From RCC1774 sp050330855 (GTDB lineage Bacteria; Cyanobacteriota; Cyanobacteriia; Thermosynechococcales; Thermosynechococcaceae), in assembly GCA_050330855.1 (NCBI GenBank), contig JBHJNL010000198.1:1-8482 (forward strand): 8,482 bases of DNA, in the 5' to 3' direction. Of the stretch, positions 1 through 6,333 are shown one piece after another. The notes below the pieces were generated by a model that saw only the letters and a program-made list of their open reading frames with translations, was not told where the DNA came from and ran no database searches. Position numbers and translations under genes: made by a program. The number at the start of each line of letters is the position of its first letter. Position 1 is the first letter of the stretch.

Positions 1-193
1 GGAGTTGCGATCGCACTTTCTCTGGCAATGCACCCAACAGCTCCAACAGCGTGGCTTTCCAGACCGTAGCGCGTTCTGCAGGATCGAGTTCTGCGAATGT
101 CGAGGTCACTTCTGCTTCGATTTGATGGTCTGGAGTGATTGCGATCGCCCTGGCCCCAGAAGTACCAAAATCAATGCCTAACGATAGATGCAT
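1..193 (-). CDS. FGGY-family sugar kinase, probably D-ribulose kinase (N-terminal 64 residues only)
   Basis: This is the start of a carbohydrate kinase that would phosphorylate D-ribulose in the cytoplasm; the gene runs off the left window edge. Reading the minus strand from the ATG at 193-191 gives MHLSLGIDFGTSGARAIAIT, the phosphate-1 ATP-binding loop of FGGY kinases. The GIDFGTSGARA form is close to what I recall for the Synechococcus elongatus sugar kinase SePSK and plant XK-1, where Asp8 and Thr11 help bind and hydrolyse ATP; both are present at the same positions here. The rest of the fragment (QIEAEV, TVWKATLLELLGALP) also fits that family. A strong ribosome-binding site, AAAAGGAGA at 213-205, supports the start. 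Two HIP1 octamers lie inside it. Family membership is secure. The exact sugar is inferred, and xylulokinase is the main alternative. Confidence 0.85.
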   Translation of the reverse strand, partial: MHLSLGIDFGTSGARAIAITPDHQIEAEVTSTFAELDPAERATVWKATLLELLGALPEKVRSQL

Positions 194-220
194 TACGTCA
201 CTTGTCTCCTTTTAAGGACG

Positions 221-728
221 CTAGCAAATTGGAGAGAGTAGACGCACAAACCCTTCCTGCTCAAAATGTCGATCTGTCGTCAGTGCATCAGAGATTCCGC
301 GTTGGCGCATCAGAACAAAGCTCACAGCGTCGCAAAGTGAATATGTTTTATCTAACCGTACAGCTATACTCCGAACGAGTTAAAAGTTTACTTTTATCAT
401 GAGCACCAAACCCTTTGGCTGAGAGAGTTACAGCTCAATCCAAATGTTAAGTCCTTAGTCGTTGGCAGTATAGCAACTCAACTGCAGATTGATGTATTGC
501 GTTATCGACCCAAACAGTCTCTATATCTGGACTGTTCGAGAGGTCAACAACAAAGTTGAGGACGGAAGCACGCGACAGTCGTCTTGCATTTGCCAATGCG
601 ACATATTCCGCGACGATGTAGTTGTGGGTTATGCGGGCTGATGCTTTTCGATACTCAAGGCAAGCCTGGGCATGGAGGGGTTCAGTCGAAAAATGTAAGC
701 AGAGCAAGCCAGACGTATCAAGCAGCAT
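221..728 (-). pseudogene. PIN-domain toxin (VapC-like), split by an insertion and frameshift
   Basis: This is the relic of a type II toxin RNase. The N-terminal piece (ATG at 728, stop at 449-447) encodes 93 residues with the PIN start LLDTSGLL (acidic D4) and NYIVAEYVAL (E41). It ends after ELLYCQRL. The missing C-terminal half is still on the same strand in another frame, roughly 379 down to the TAG at 223-221. It reads VRLDKTYSLCDAVSFVLM and then ALTTDRHFEQEGFVRLL, carrying the two other acidic PIN positions. The pieces join naturally at an Arg-Leu pair, CGACTA at 461-456 and CGGTTA at 358-353, if 103 nt between them are removed. That length shifts the frame by one and brings in stops. All four catalytic acids survive but are split, so a working toxin is unlikely. 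The start lies 5 nt after the antitoxin stop, the usual operon order. Confidence 0.85.
353..455. mobile_element. About 103-bp insertion inside the PIN toxin gene (possible MITE or IS remnant)
   Basis: This segment separates two pieces of an otherwise colinear PIN-domain gene. Its limits come from the duplicated Arg-Leu codons, so they may be off by a few bases. It holds a perfect small hairpin, TAAAAG-TTTA-CTTTTA at 381-396. It also has an imperfect inverted pair, AGCTATACTC at 362-371 against GAGTTACAGCT at 425-435. TA lies at both putative junctions, which would fit a TA-targeting element but is weak evidence. No transposase is encoded. I cannot assign it to a known family. Confidence 0.4.
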
Positions 729-733
729 ACTGC

Positions 734-1009
734 TTACTCATGAGTGCTGGCATACTCTTTTACTAAATCTGAATCAATGCTTTCGTTATCTAAATCTATG
801 AAGGCGTCCAGCGTTCCGAAATGATGCTCAAACCTCGCCCGTGCCGCATCTTTCTCAACATCATCTGCAAGTCCGTTGTTACTATGAACAGACTGCTGCT
901 CTAACAATGCTGCAACAAGCGCTGCTGGAGAGATCCCCATCGTTTGCGCTTGCTGCTTAATAGCAGCAAATACCTGTTCATTCAATTCTACTGTCAGAAT
1001 TTGACTCAT
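734..1009 (-). CDS. Antitoxin partner of the PIN-domain toxin
   Basis: This 91-residue protein sits directly upstream of the broken PIN toxin; only 5 nt separate its TAA from the toxin ATG. That is the usual antitoxin-toxin order, and the role is inferred mainly from it. The N-terminus (MSQILTVELNEQVFAAIKQQ) suggests a short beta strand followed by helices, as in ribbon-helix-helix-type DNA-binding antitoxins. The second half is acidic (DDVEKDAARARFEHHFGTLDAF, then IDLDNESIDSD), as expected for a toxin-wrapping tail. An upstream in-frame GTG at 1030 would add seven residues. I prefer the ATG at 1009 because a -10-like TACAAT at 1048-1043 would put the transcript start close to 1036. The reading frame is intact although the toxin is not. 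It may still bind its own promoter or cross-neutralise a related toxin elsewhere. Confidence 0.7.
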   Translation of the reverse strand: MSQILTVELNEQVFAAIKQQAQTMGISPAALVAALLEQQSVHSNNGLADDVEKDAARARFEHHFGTLDAFIDLDNESIDSDLVKEYASTHE

Positions 1010-1030
1010 GGGGTCCACCGGAGAGGTCAC

Positions 1031-1179
1031 AGATGTAGTCTAATTGTAGCCCTACTACCTAGACTCTTCGCAGTGTTCCGGCTATACCCGCAGGGTTAGG
1101 GGGTGGTGAAGCGGAGCGCGCTCCTCTTGGTTTACGCAGCCGTAGTCGAGCTGTTTGCAGTTCCTGTAGAAGCATAAGC
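1031..1179. other. Intergenic region with a perfect 12-nt palindrome
   Basis: No gene is seen between the antitoxin and the end of the cbiO-type gene. It contains the perfect palindrome GGAGCGCGCTCC at 1113-1124, with no T-tract beside it, so it is not a standard intrinsic terminator. A -10-like TACAAT on the minus strand (1048-1043) could serve the antitoxin, but I see no matching -35. Confidence 0.4.
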
Positions 1180-1962
1180 CTATTGAGTCACGGCCCTATC
1201 CAACAGAGAATAAGGCACTTCTAATCCATGAGATTCCATCAGAGATCGCTCTCGCATAATCTCTTTCGGGTAACCGTCAGCAACGATGTGGCTGTGGTCA
1301 ATTAAGAGGACGCGATCGCACACCTCCAGCACCAGCTCTAAATCATGAGAGGCCACCATCAATGTTTCTTTGGAGTCTTGGAGAAACTGGATTAAACGAC
1401 GGCGGGCGCGCAGATCAAGATTCGCGCTGGGTTCGTCGTAGATAATGAGGCGGGGGTTCATGGCGACTACGGTTGCGATCGCAACCATCCGCTTCTCGCC
1501 CCCAGACAAATGATGGGGCAATCGCTGGGTCAACGATTGAGTCCCCGTTAGCGCTAGGGCAGCGGCAACACATCGATCCACCTCATCGGGGGAGAGGCCC
1601 ATATTTTGGGGACCGAAGGCAATATCTTCCCAAACTGAGGCAGAGAAAAGCTGATCATCTGGATTTTGGAAGACAAAACCGAGATCGGACCGAAAGCTGC
1701 CCATCTCTACAGGCTGGTTAAACAGCTTTACCTCACCTTGAGTGGGACGCAGCAGCCCACAAATAATCTTGAACAGCGTCGTCTTACCGGCCCCGTTCGG
1801 CCCCAATACACCGATCCGTTCACCGGCCTGCAGCTCAAACGAAACCTGCTCTAGAACGCTCGTTCGGTCTGGATAGGCAAAACTCAGGTCAGCCACCGTC
1901 AGCGCTGGCGCAAAAGGCTCTGAAATCATCGAGTTGTGCGGTGCAGGAAACAATATCGTCAT
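1180..1962 (-). CDS. cbiO: ECF-type Ni2+/Co2+ transporter ATPase (CbiO/NikO)
   Basis: This is the cytoplasmic ATPase that powers the nickel/cobalt importer encoded just upstream. From the ATG at 1962 it is 260 aa, normal for the family. It has Walker A GPNGAGKT (54-61), a Q-loop in FQNPDDQLF (98-106), ABC signature LSGGE (152-156), Walker B LIIYDEP with catalytic Glu177, D-loop SANLD, and switch His206 in VASHD. QNPDDQ is typical of CbiO/EcfA-type ATPases. A TTG at 1992 would extend the frame into the end of cbiQ. I chose the ATG because AGGA at 1972-1969 sits 6 nt before it. The gene starts 17 nt after the cbiQ stop and is the last gene of the operon. Nickel versus cobalt cannot be told from the ATPase. 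Confidence 0.93.
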   Translation of the reverse strand: MTILFPAPHNSMISEPFAPALTVADLSFAYPDRTSVLEQVSFELQAGERIGVLGPNGAGKTTLFKIICGLLRPTQGEVKLFNQPVEMGSFRSDLGFVFQNPDDQLFSASVWEDIAFGPQNMGLSPDEVDRCVAAALALTGTQSLTQRLPHHLSGGEKRMVAIATVVAMNPRLIIYDEPSANLDLRARRRLIQFLQDSKETLMVASHDLELVLEVCDRVLLIDHSHIVADGYPKEIMRERSLMESHGLEVPYSLLDRAVTQ

Positions 1963-1979
1963 CGGCTGTCCTGTGTCAT

Positions 1980-2768
1980 TCAAGCGGTCCAAAGGAAATC
2001 AGAAATCACAAACCCCGCAGCTACCATTAGCATTACCACTAAGGCGCTGCTGTTCCAAAACGTGGCCGGTTCACGACTGCACGGTGAACTCGCAGAGGGC
2101 TGACCATAGCCTCGCAGCCCCATCGCCTGATAGCTACGCACCGCCTGTTCATAGCTGCGGATCAGCATAGTACCCATCAGCGATGCCAGTCGTTGCAAAT
2201 GCCCCCACTGCCTACGAACCGCAAATAACGGTGGAGCATGGAAGCCACGCAGTCTCATGGCCTGCTGCATAGTCGTCAGCATCTGGGCGAACTCAAACAG
2301 ATAGCGATAGGACAGCAACATCATATCGGTTAAAATCGAGGGTAGCCCAAAAGATCGCATTGCCTTAATCGTGGTCGAGAAGGGGCAGGTTCCCAGAATA
2401 ATTAAGCCGAGCGTCAAAATAGAAAGAAACCGACAGACAATCAGGAGCGTGGTGGCTAACCCTTCGGCTCGAATCGCCAGCGACCCCCACTGCCAAAGAA
2501 TAGTGTTGCCTGAGACTAAAGGCAGCACAGTCACAACACCCAAGATAAAGAAGCCGGGATACCGAAGATGATGCAGCAAAAATGAGAGCGGAAGACGTGC
2601 GATCGCATACAAAACAGCCGTCACCCCCAACATCGCAGGCAGCAACCGCAGATCTTCTACCATTGCAAAGGCAAAGATCAACGTCCCCAGGCCCACCAGC
2701 TTCGGTCTGGCCTGCCACCGATGCATCCAAGAATCGAGATGAACATAGCGATCAATTTCATGCAGCAC
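1980..2768 (-). CDS. cbiQ: ECF-type Ni2+/Co2+ transporter transmembrane protein (CbiQ/NikQ)
   Basis: This is the inner-membrane coupling protein (EcfT family) linking the ATPase to the CbiM substrate subunit. From GTG at 2768 it is 262 aa. It opens with LHEIDRYVHLDSWMHRW, the usual CbiQ start, followed by hydrophobic segments around 25-57, 70-90 and 105-130. Both Arg-containing coupling motifs that contact the ATPases are present: AMRLRGF at 170-176 and AMGLRGY at 215-221. A last membrane helix lies near 241-260. A TTG at 2774 would add two residues, but the GAGG of the ribosome-binding site would then be only about one base away. It is 7 nt from the GTG, so GTG is preferred. The gene follows the cbiM stop within 10 nt, implying translational coupling. 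Confidence 0.92.
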   Translation of the reverse strand: MLHEIDRYVHLDSWMHRWQARPKLVGLGTLIFAFAMVEDLRLLPAMLGVTAVLYAIARLPLSFLLHHLRYPGFFILGVVTVLPLVSGNTILWQWGSLAIRAEGLATTLLIVCRFLSILTLGLIILGTCPFSTTIKAMRSFGLPSILTDMMLLSYRYLFEFAQMLTTMQQAMRLRGFHAPPLFAVRRQWGHLQRLASLMGTMLIRSYEQAVRSYQAMGLRGYGQPSASSPCSREPATFWNSSALVVMLMVAAGFVISDFLWTA

Positions 2769-2777
2769 GGGCAAACC

Positions 2778-3416
2778 TCATTCTGGAATTACCTCTGGCT
2801 TCATGCGCGTCAAAAAAGACACCAGTAAAGTCGTAAAAGTCCCCTCTAGCAGGACCAGCGGCACATGGGCCAGCAGTAGACCATAGGAAACCTGCTGCTC
2901 CAAAGCCGCATCCACATCAGCGGGAATGGTCATGATCACCACACCATAAAACAGCAGTGCCGAAAGCCCGATCCCAAACGCCCCGGCCAAGAACGCGAAC
3001 AGGTTAGTAGACCAAGCACTCTTGTGTCCTACCCATTGCCGCAACCGAAAGATGTGAGCGGCCAAGATTGCCGGAAGGCCCATAATCACCGCATTGATCC
3101 CCAACGTCGTCAGTCCACCGTGCCCAAACACCAAGGCTTGGAAAAATAGCCCCACCAACACGGCTGGGAACGCATAGCAGTCTAACACCGCCCCTAATGC
3201 ACCATTGAAGACAAAATGCACGCTAGCCGGGGGAACGGGAAACCGGATTGCCGAGGCCGCGAAGAAAGCAGCCGTGAGTAGCGACGCTTTGGGAATCTCT
3301 TCAGCAACCGTTGGCCGACGGTTAATCTGCCGCAGCGAATACCAGGTCAAGCCTCCCGTAATCGCATAGCCAATAATACAAACCTTCGCGGGCAACAGGC
3401 CATCTGAGATGTGCAT
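2778..3416 (-). CDS. cbiM: Ni2+/Co2+ transporter substrate-binding membrane protein (CbiM/NikM)
   Basis: This is the integral membrane subunit that binds the metal ion. The 212-aa product begins MHISDGLLP, the invariant CbiM/NikM start. In the solved NikM structure the metal is held in a square of nitrogens from Met1, His2 and His67, and both His2 and His67 (in VHFVFNGALG) are present here. Further conserved signatures are RFPVPPASVHF and FGHGGLTTLGINAVIMG (97-113). Hydrophobic segments span most of the chain, ending with a helix near 179-200. The ATG overlaps the stop of the preceding gene in a TAATG, so the two are translationally coupled. CbiM and NikM cannot be separated by these motifs. 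The NikL-like neighbour tilts the guess to nickel. Confidence 0.95.
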   Translation of the reverse strand: MHISDGLLPAKVCIIGYAITGGLTWYSLRQINRRPTVAEEIPKASLLTAAFFAASAIRFPVPPASVHFVFNGALGAVLDCYAFPAVLVGLFFQALVFGHGGLTTLGINAVIMGLPAILAAHIFRLRQWVGHKSAWSTNLFAFLAGAFGIGLSALLFYGVVIMTIPADVDAALEQQVSYGLLLAHVPLVLLEGTFTTLLVSFLTRMKPEVIPE

Positions 3417-3868
3417 TACTGCTTCTTCCTAGAAGAGAACAAGATGGCCGTCAACACGAAACCTCCAATAACAACAACCCCCAAGAGACTACGCAGCATC
3501 GGACTAACTGGCTCAGAAGATACGGTTATATCTGCAGTGTTCTCTGCCCCTACTGGAATATTGAGAATCTTGCCGTGCCCTGCCTGACGCACCTTCACCT
3601 GCCAAGTCCCGACCTGATCTGCGGGCGGCGTGAACTCAAAGTGCCCCTTACTGTCAGCCTTTCCAGTCAACCAGGGTTGAGTGGATCCATCTGGCGCATA
3701 GATCGTCACCTGAGCATTAGCCATCGGTTCCCCCGTATCAAAGGCCGCCTCAATTTCAACCGCCTTTGAGGTCACGCGATAGTTCACAGCAGTCCCGTGT
3801 GCTAAGACAGCAGGTGCGGTCCATACACTGATTAGTAATCCTAAAACGGGTATCAGCCGTTTGCCCAT
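3416..3868 (-). CDS. NikL-like accessory protein of the Ni/Co ECF transporter, membrane-anchored
   Basis: This is a small extracytoplasmic accessory subunit. It has an N-terminal signal peptide (KRLIPVLGLLISVWTAPAVLA), then a domain of beta-sandwich type with carboxypeptidase-regulatory-like features (VTIYAPDG, KADSKGHFEFTPP, GTWQVKVRQAGHG), then one C-terminal membrane helix (about 125-146) and a basic SSRKKQ tail. Signal-domain-anchor order matches NikL, which replaces the CbiN/NikN small subunit in some nickel ECF systems. Predicted cleavage after VLA leaves His as the mature first residue (HGT), a possible metal ligand. Two ATGs are adjacent at 3871 and 3868. AGGAG at 3879-3875 is 3 nt from the first and 6 nt from the second, so the second is preferred. 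That ribosome-binding site overlaps the upstream stop (TAGGAG). The NikL assignment rests on architecture and context. Confidence 0.75.
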   Translation of the reverse strand: MGKRLIPVLGLLISVWTAPAVLAHGTAVNYRVTSKAVEIEAAFDTGEPMANAQVTIYAPDGSTQPWLTGKADSKGHFEFTPPADQVGTWQVKVRQAGHGKILNIPVGAENTADITVSSEPVSPMLRSLLGVVVIGGFVLTAILFSSRKKQ

Positions 3869-3877
3869 CATTGACTC

Positions 3878-4732
3878 CTACGAGGTTGTTAGCTCAGATC
3901 GACAGTGGCCTTCTCCCACGTGTCCAAGCCCGACCAAGGCAGATTCCAACGCTTGAAAATCCTTCGGGTCTAGCCTTTGTTTGAGGGTGGCCCAATCAGC
4001 TTTCAACGACGGCCCATCCGCTAAAGCCGCTAAGGGAGCGAACCCCAGAGCATCAGCATTTAGCTCGTCATCGGCGGGAAGTTCACCATCACCAAAGACA
4101 TGGTCAAAGTGAAAAGTAGCCTCTAGATCAGCGGCCTCATTTGGCTGGACAACGCCCTTGCGCTCATCGCCCACAAACTCTCCGCAGGTGTAGGCAAACT
4201 CGCGGTCAACATTAAGCGTAAAGTCAACGGTTTGTCCGTCTTTGCTAGCCTGACCCACCAGCATTAGAGTTTGTCCTGCCGCTGGCCCTTCTGTGGCCTT
4301 AGACATCTTCCAGGCCAAAGCATTGTACTGGCCTGCGGGTGCTTCTGTTTCACCCACGGCAATGGGAGAGGCACTTTCATCCCCTGCAGCTAAGTCAACC
4401 GTCTGCGCCGGGATTGTCACCTCAGATTTTGCCTGCAAAGGGTCTTTAGCATCGGGGTCAAAGGGGGGATCGGTCTGATAAGCCGTTACATCTTCTAAGT
4501 TCACGTAGACGTGATCAAAGCTGATCTTCCAACCGTCTTTTGAGGTAAAGCCTTGACGCACAAAGTCTTCACCATTGGCTTTTACCTGGAGCGTACCCGC
4601 CCCCGACTCTGCGGGTGACTCTGAGTCTGTAGGGTTTAAACTTTGAGAATCGTTCGATGACTGACAGCTCATCAGCAAGCCAGAGCATAGAGCAGTCATA
4701 AAAATCAGCGATCGCGTAGACATCGATTTCAT
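3878..4732 (-). CDS. Lipoprotein, first gene of the Ni/Co importer operon (DUF4382-like, function unknown)
   Basis: This is a 284-aa predicted lipoprotein. A short hydrophobic signal (SLIFMTALCSGLLMSC) ends in a lipobox with Cys23, followed by a Ser/Asn/Asp-rich linker to about residue 45. The folded part starts at GTLQVKANGEDFVRQGF and continues with WKISFDHVYVNLEDVTAYQ, a pattern I associate with DUF4382-type lipoproteins. It has two Cys beyond the lipid site (183 and 277), possibly a disulfide. Candidate metal-ligand patches are FHFDHVFGDGE (207-217) and GHVGEGHC (270-277), plus many acidic residues. It sits 9 nt upstream of the NikL-like gene with overlapping translation signals, so it is almost certainly co-expressed with the importer. 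A role capturing or handing over Ni/Co outside the membrane is inferred. The known NikK partner is a different family, and I do not recognise an experimentally defined function for this one. Confidence 0.8.
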   Translation of the reverse strand: MKSMSTRSLIFMTALCSGLLMSCQSSNDSQSLNPTDSESPAESGAGTLQVKANGEDFVRQGFTSKDGWKISFDHVYVNLEDVTAYQTDPPFDPDAKDPLQAKSEVTIPAQTVDLAAGDESASPIAVGETEAPAGQYNALAWKMSKATEGPAAGQTLMLVGQASKDGQTVDFTLNVDREFAYTCGEFVGDERKGVVQPNEAADLEATFHFDHVFGDGELPADDELNADALGFAPLAALADGPSLKADWATLKQRLDPKDFQALESALVGLGHVGEGHCRSELTTS

Positions 4733-4978
4733 TAAGTGGCTTCAGTCCTTATAGAAGAGCTAACCGGATCTCAAAACATCCACCAAAAGGTAGAACCAGC
4801 AAAATCTAAGTTGAGGCTGGAGACAATGCTTAGGCAGGCAGCCCACATCTACAGTTTGGAAATGTCAGGATTCTAAAGGGATATGCTGTTAAAAACTTTT
4901 ATAAAACTCGACCTGCATTTATACTCATCAGCCGAGGTGTCTCATAATGTAACACTAGAATTCAGAGAGCGTAATGCA

Positions 4979-4988
4979 GGGGGGAGGG
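4979..4988 (+). promoter_or_regulatory. G-tract, candidate CsoR/RcnR/InrS-type operator
   Basis: The run GGGGGGAGGG lies inside GTAATGCAGGGGGGAGGGAT between the two divergent Ni/Co transport units, about 50 bp upstream of the NicO-gene -35. CsoR/RcnR-family metal sensors, including the cyanobacterial nickel sensor InrS, bind G/C tracts with flanking A/T-rich repeats. The flanks here do not form a clean inverted repeat, so this is only a candidate. Confidence 0.3.
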
Positions 4989-5035
4989 ATATTCGAGCAG
5001 AAAATGACTTGAAGAGAGCCGTTTTTTGCGATCGC

Positions 5036-5066
5036 TTGACAGCACTCGATAAGGTTGCTAAATAAT
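5036..5066 (+). promoter_or_regulatory. Sigma70-type promoter of the NicO-family gene
   Basis: There is a perfect -35 TTGACA at 5036-5041 directly after a HIP1 octamer. The -10 is AATAAT at 5061-5066 (5 of 6, spacing 19), or the weaker TAAATA at 5059-5064 with spacing 17. The predicted transcript start near 5073 leaves a leader of about 24 nt before the GTG at 5097. Confidence 0.55.
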
Positions 5067-5081
5067 TACAGCTAAGCTGTA
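5067..5081. promoter_or_regulatory. Perfect palindrome at the predicted transcription start, candidate operator
   Basis: TACAGCT-A-AGCTGTA has two 7-bp arms around one central base. It covers the expected transcription start of the NicO-family gene, just after the -10 box, where a bound repressor would block initiation. The cognate regulator is unknown and none is encoded in the window. Confidence 0.45.
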
Positions 5082-5096
5082 GCGGGGAACTGAAGT

Positions 5097-5978
5097 GTGA
5101 AAATCAGGTATTGGACAGCCATGCTTTTGGCGATGATGGTGATATTAGCGTCACGTCCGGCCTTGGCTCATCCAGGACATATCCCTGATCTCGATGCTTT
5201 ACTGTCTCAGAACCTGACGCCAACTCTCGTGCTGACCAGTCTTGGGCTAGCGGCTCTCTTTGGAGCGGGACACGCTTTTTCACCAGGACACGGTAAGACA
5301 ATGGTGGCAGCATATCTTGTGGGTTCCCATAGTACGCCTAAACACGCCTTACTGCTGGGTCTAATCACGACACTTACCCATACGTTCAGCGTCTTTGCGT
5401 TGGGCTTGGTCGCCCTATTGCTCTCACACTACATTCTGCCGGAACAGCTTTATCCGTTCTTGAGCTTGGGCAGCGGCTTAATGGTCACAGGCGTTGGCGT
5501 TTGGCTGTTTCTGCGGCTTAGGAAACAGCGATCGCACCCAGTCACTCATCAGCCATTCCGCGCCCACGCAGGCCACAGTCATGGTGATCGAGTCCATTCC
5601 CATACCGCTTCAGACCCTCACGCACACCACCATCATCTACCGCCCAAAATCACCTGGAAGTCCCTGATGGCGCTCGGCGTCGCTGGGGGAATGATTCCTT
5701 GCCCGTCGGCTTTGATTTTGCTACTGTCTGCGATCGCGCTGCAGCAGACAGCTCTGGGTTTGTTATTGGTCAGCAGCTTTAGCATTGGGTTGGCGATCGT
5801 GCTTACGTCTCTAGGGCTAGCAGCCGTTTATACCCGCCAATGGTTTGAGCAACTACCGCCGGTCCCCTTTCTGTTGCCGCTGCGCCGAAATCTACCTGTA
5901 CTCAGTGCCTTTGTGACGCTATGGGTCGGTCTATTGCTCAGCGTCAATACACTTTTGGGCTGGCATTCAATTGCATAG
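5097..5978 (+). CDS. NicO/RcnA-family nickel/cobalt transporter
   Basis: This is a 293-aa inner-membrane Ni2+/Co2+ transporter. It has a signal-like first segment ending LASRPALAHPGH. The family's metal motif HAFSPGHGKT (59-68) follows, then THTFS (94-98), and GGMIPCPSAL (197-206) opens the second half. About six hydrophobic segments are visible. A cytosolic-type loop at 147-180 carries twelve His, ending in AHHHH, as in RcnA efflux proteins. Start: GTG at 5097 with GGGGAA (5084-5089) 7 nt upstream. It diverges from the ECF importer operon and has its own promoter and palindrome. Members of this family include both exporters (RcnA) and proposed importers. The His-rich loop and the pairing with a dedicated importer make efflux my preferred reading, but direction cannot be read from sequence. 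Confidence 0.9.
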   Translation: MKIRYWTAMLLAMMVILASRPALAHPGHIPDLDALLSQNLTPTLVLTSLGLAALFGAGHAFSPGHGKTMVAAYLVGSHSTPKHALLLGLITTLTHTFSVFALGLVALLLSHYILPEQLYPFLSLGSGLMVTGVGVWLFLRLRKQRSHPVTHQPFRAHAGHSHGDRVHSHTASDPHAHHHHLPPKITWKSLMALGVAGGMIPCPSALILLLSAIALQQTALGLLLVSSFSIGLAIVLTSLGLAAVYTRQWFEQLPPVPFLLPLRRNLPVLSAFVTLWVGLLLSVNTLLGWHSIA

Positions 5979-6221
5979 GCTTTGAGTTCACGGAAGCTGT
6001 CACCAAACCTCAAAACCTGAACGGAGTTGAGGGGGATGCGATCGCTCAAAAATCGGCCCATACCCGCCATTCACTCGCCTCCCCGTCATAATCGGTTGGC
6101 TACTGCTGCACCATGGATAGCACCTACTGGCAAAAACTAGACAAAAATCAACCCACAAAAGCGAATATATTGCAATACAAAGAGCTTGGTCACACTGCCC
6201 TGCGATCTTAACAAGACCTTG

Positions 6222-6250
6222 TTGACAAAACTAAATATCTTTCTTAACAT
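6222..6250 (+). promoter_or_regulatory. Sigma70-type promoter of the hli pair
   Basis: A perfect -35 TTGACA (6222-6227) is followed after 17 nt by TAACAT (6245-6250, 4 of 6). This gives a start near 6257 and a leader of about 77 nt to the first hli ATG. Confidence 0.5.
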
Positions 6251-6280
6251 TGGTTCATAACGTTCAATTCAGTACATTTT
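6244..6280 (+). promoter_or_regulatory. HLR1-like repeats, candidate RpaB binding region
   Basis: TTAACATT-GG-TTCATAAC, then GTTCAATT and GTACATTT, form imperfect repeats with about a 10-bp period over the hli -10 box and just downstream. The HLR1 element of cyanobacterial high-light genes is two GTTACATT-like octamers two bases apart, bound by the response regulator RpaB. The first octamer matches 7 of 8 and the second 5 of 8. Placement over the -10 would fit repression under low light. Confidence 0.4.
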
Positions 6281-6333
6281 AACTACTGATTTAGTCATGC
6301 AGTGAGTCAACAAAGTACACGGAGTATATCGAT

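Larger units (their letters stand above)
4733..5096. promoter_or_regulatory. Divergent control region between the Ni/Co importer operon and the NicO transporter
   Basis: These 364 bp separate two diverging metal-transport units and contain no credible gene. The plus-strand side has a promoter, a palindrome and a G-tract, listed separately. On the minus-strand side I see AT-rich -10-like stretches (for example TATAAA near 4919) but no convincing -35/-10 pair for the operon. I looked for a cobalamin riboswitch on the minus strand. The string GCCACT just before the ATG resembles part of its B12 box, but the rest of the consensus is missing. Confidence 0.55.
5979..6333 (+). other. Intergenic region between the NicO gene and the hli genes
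   Basis: No convincing gene is seen in 355 bp. The first part contains the last HIP1 octamer in the window (6038-6045) and a weak CCTCAA/TTGAGG hairpin (6008-6032) without a T-tract. A 32-codon plus-strand frame (6113-6211) lacks a ribosome-binding site. On the minus strand GGGGAGG sits 7 nt before an ATG at 6070, but that frame runs antisense into the NicO gene. From about 6150 the sequence turns AT-rich and holds the hli promoter. Confidence 0.5.

Noticed and set aside
139..402. 87-codon plus-strand frame
   Set aside because: It runs antisense through the kinase start and the toxin remnant; both of those are recognisable protein sequences and this one is not.
1113..1124. GGAGCGCGCTCC as terminator of the Ni/Co operon
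   Set aside because: The palindrome has no loop and no T-tract on either side, so it was kept only as a palindrome.
4733..4960. Cobalamin riboswitch upstream of the Ni/Co operon
   Set aside because: Only a GCCACT string just before the ATG fits; the other conserved blocks of the riboswitch are missing.
4883..5065. 60-codon plus-strand frame in the divergent intergenic region
   Set aside because: It overlaps the NicO promoter, has no ribosome-binding site and its composition does not look like protein.
5828..6070. 80-codon minus-strand frame with a good GGGGAGG ribosome-binding-like sequence
   Set aside because: More than half lies antisense to the NicO-family gene and the protein looks like a shadow. 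The upstream purine run may be chance. Ribosome profiling could revive it.
6113..6211. 32-codon plus-strand frame upstream of the hli promoter
   Set aside because: No ribosome-binding site, no recognisable family, and short enough to arise by chance.
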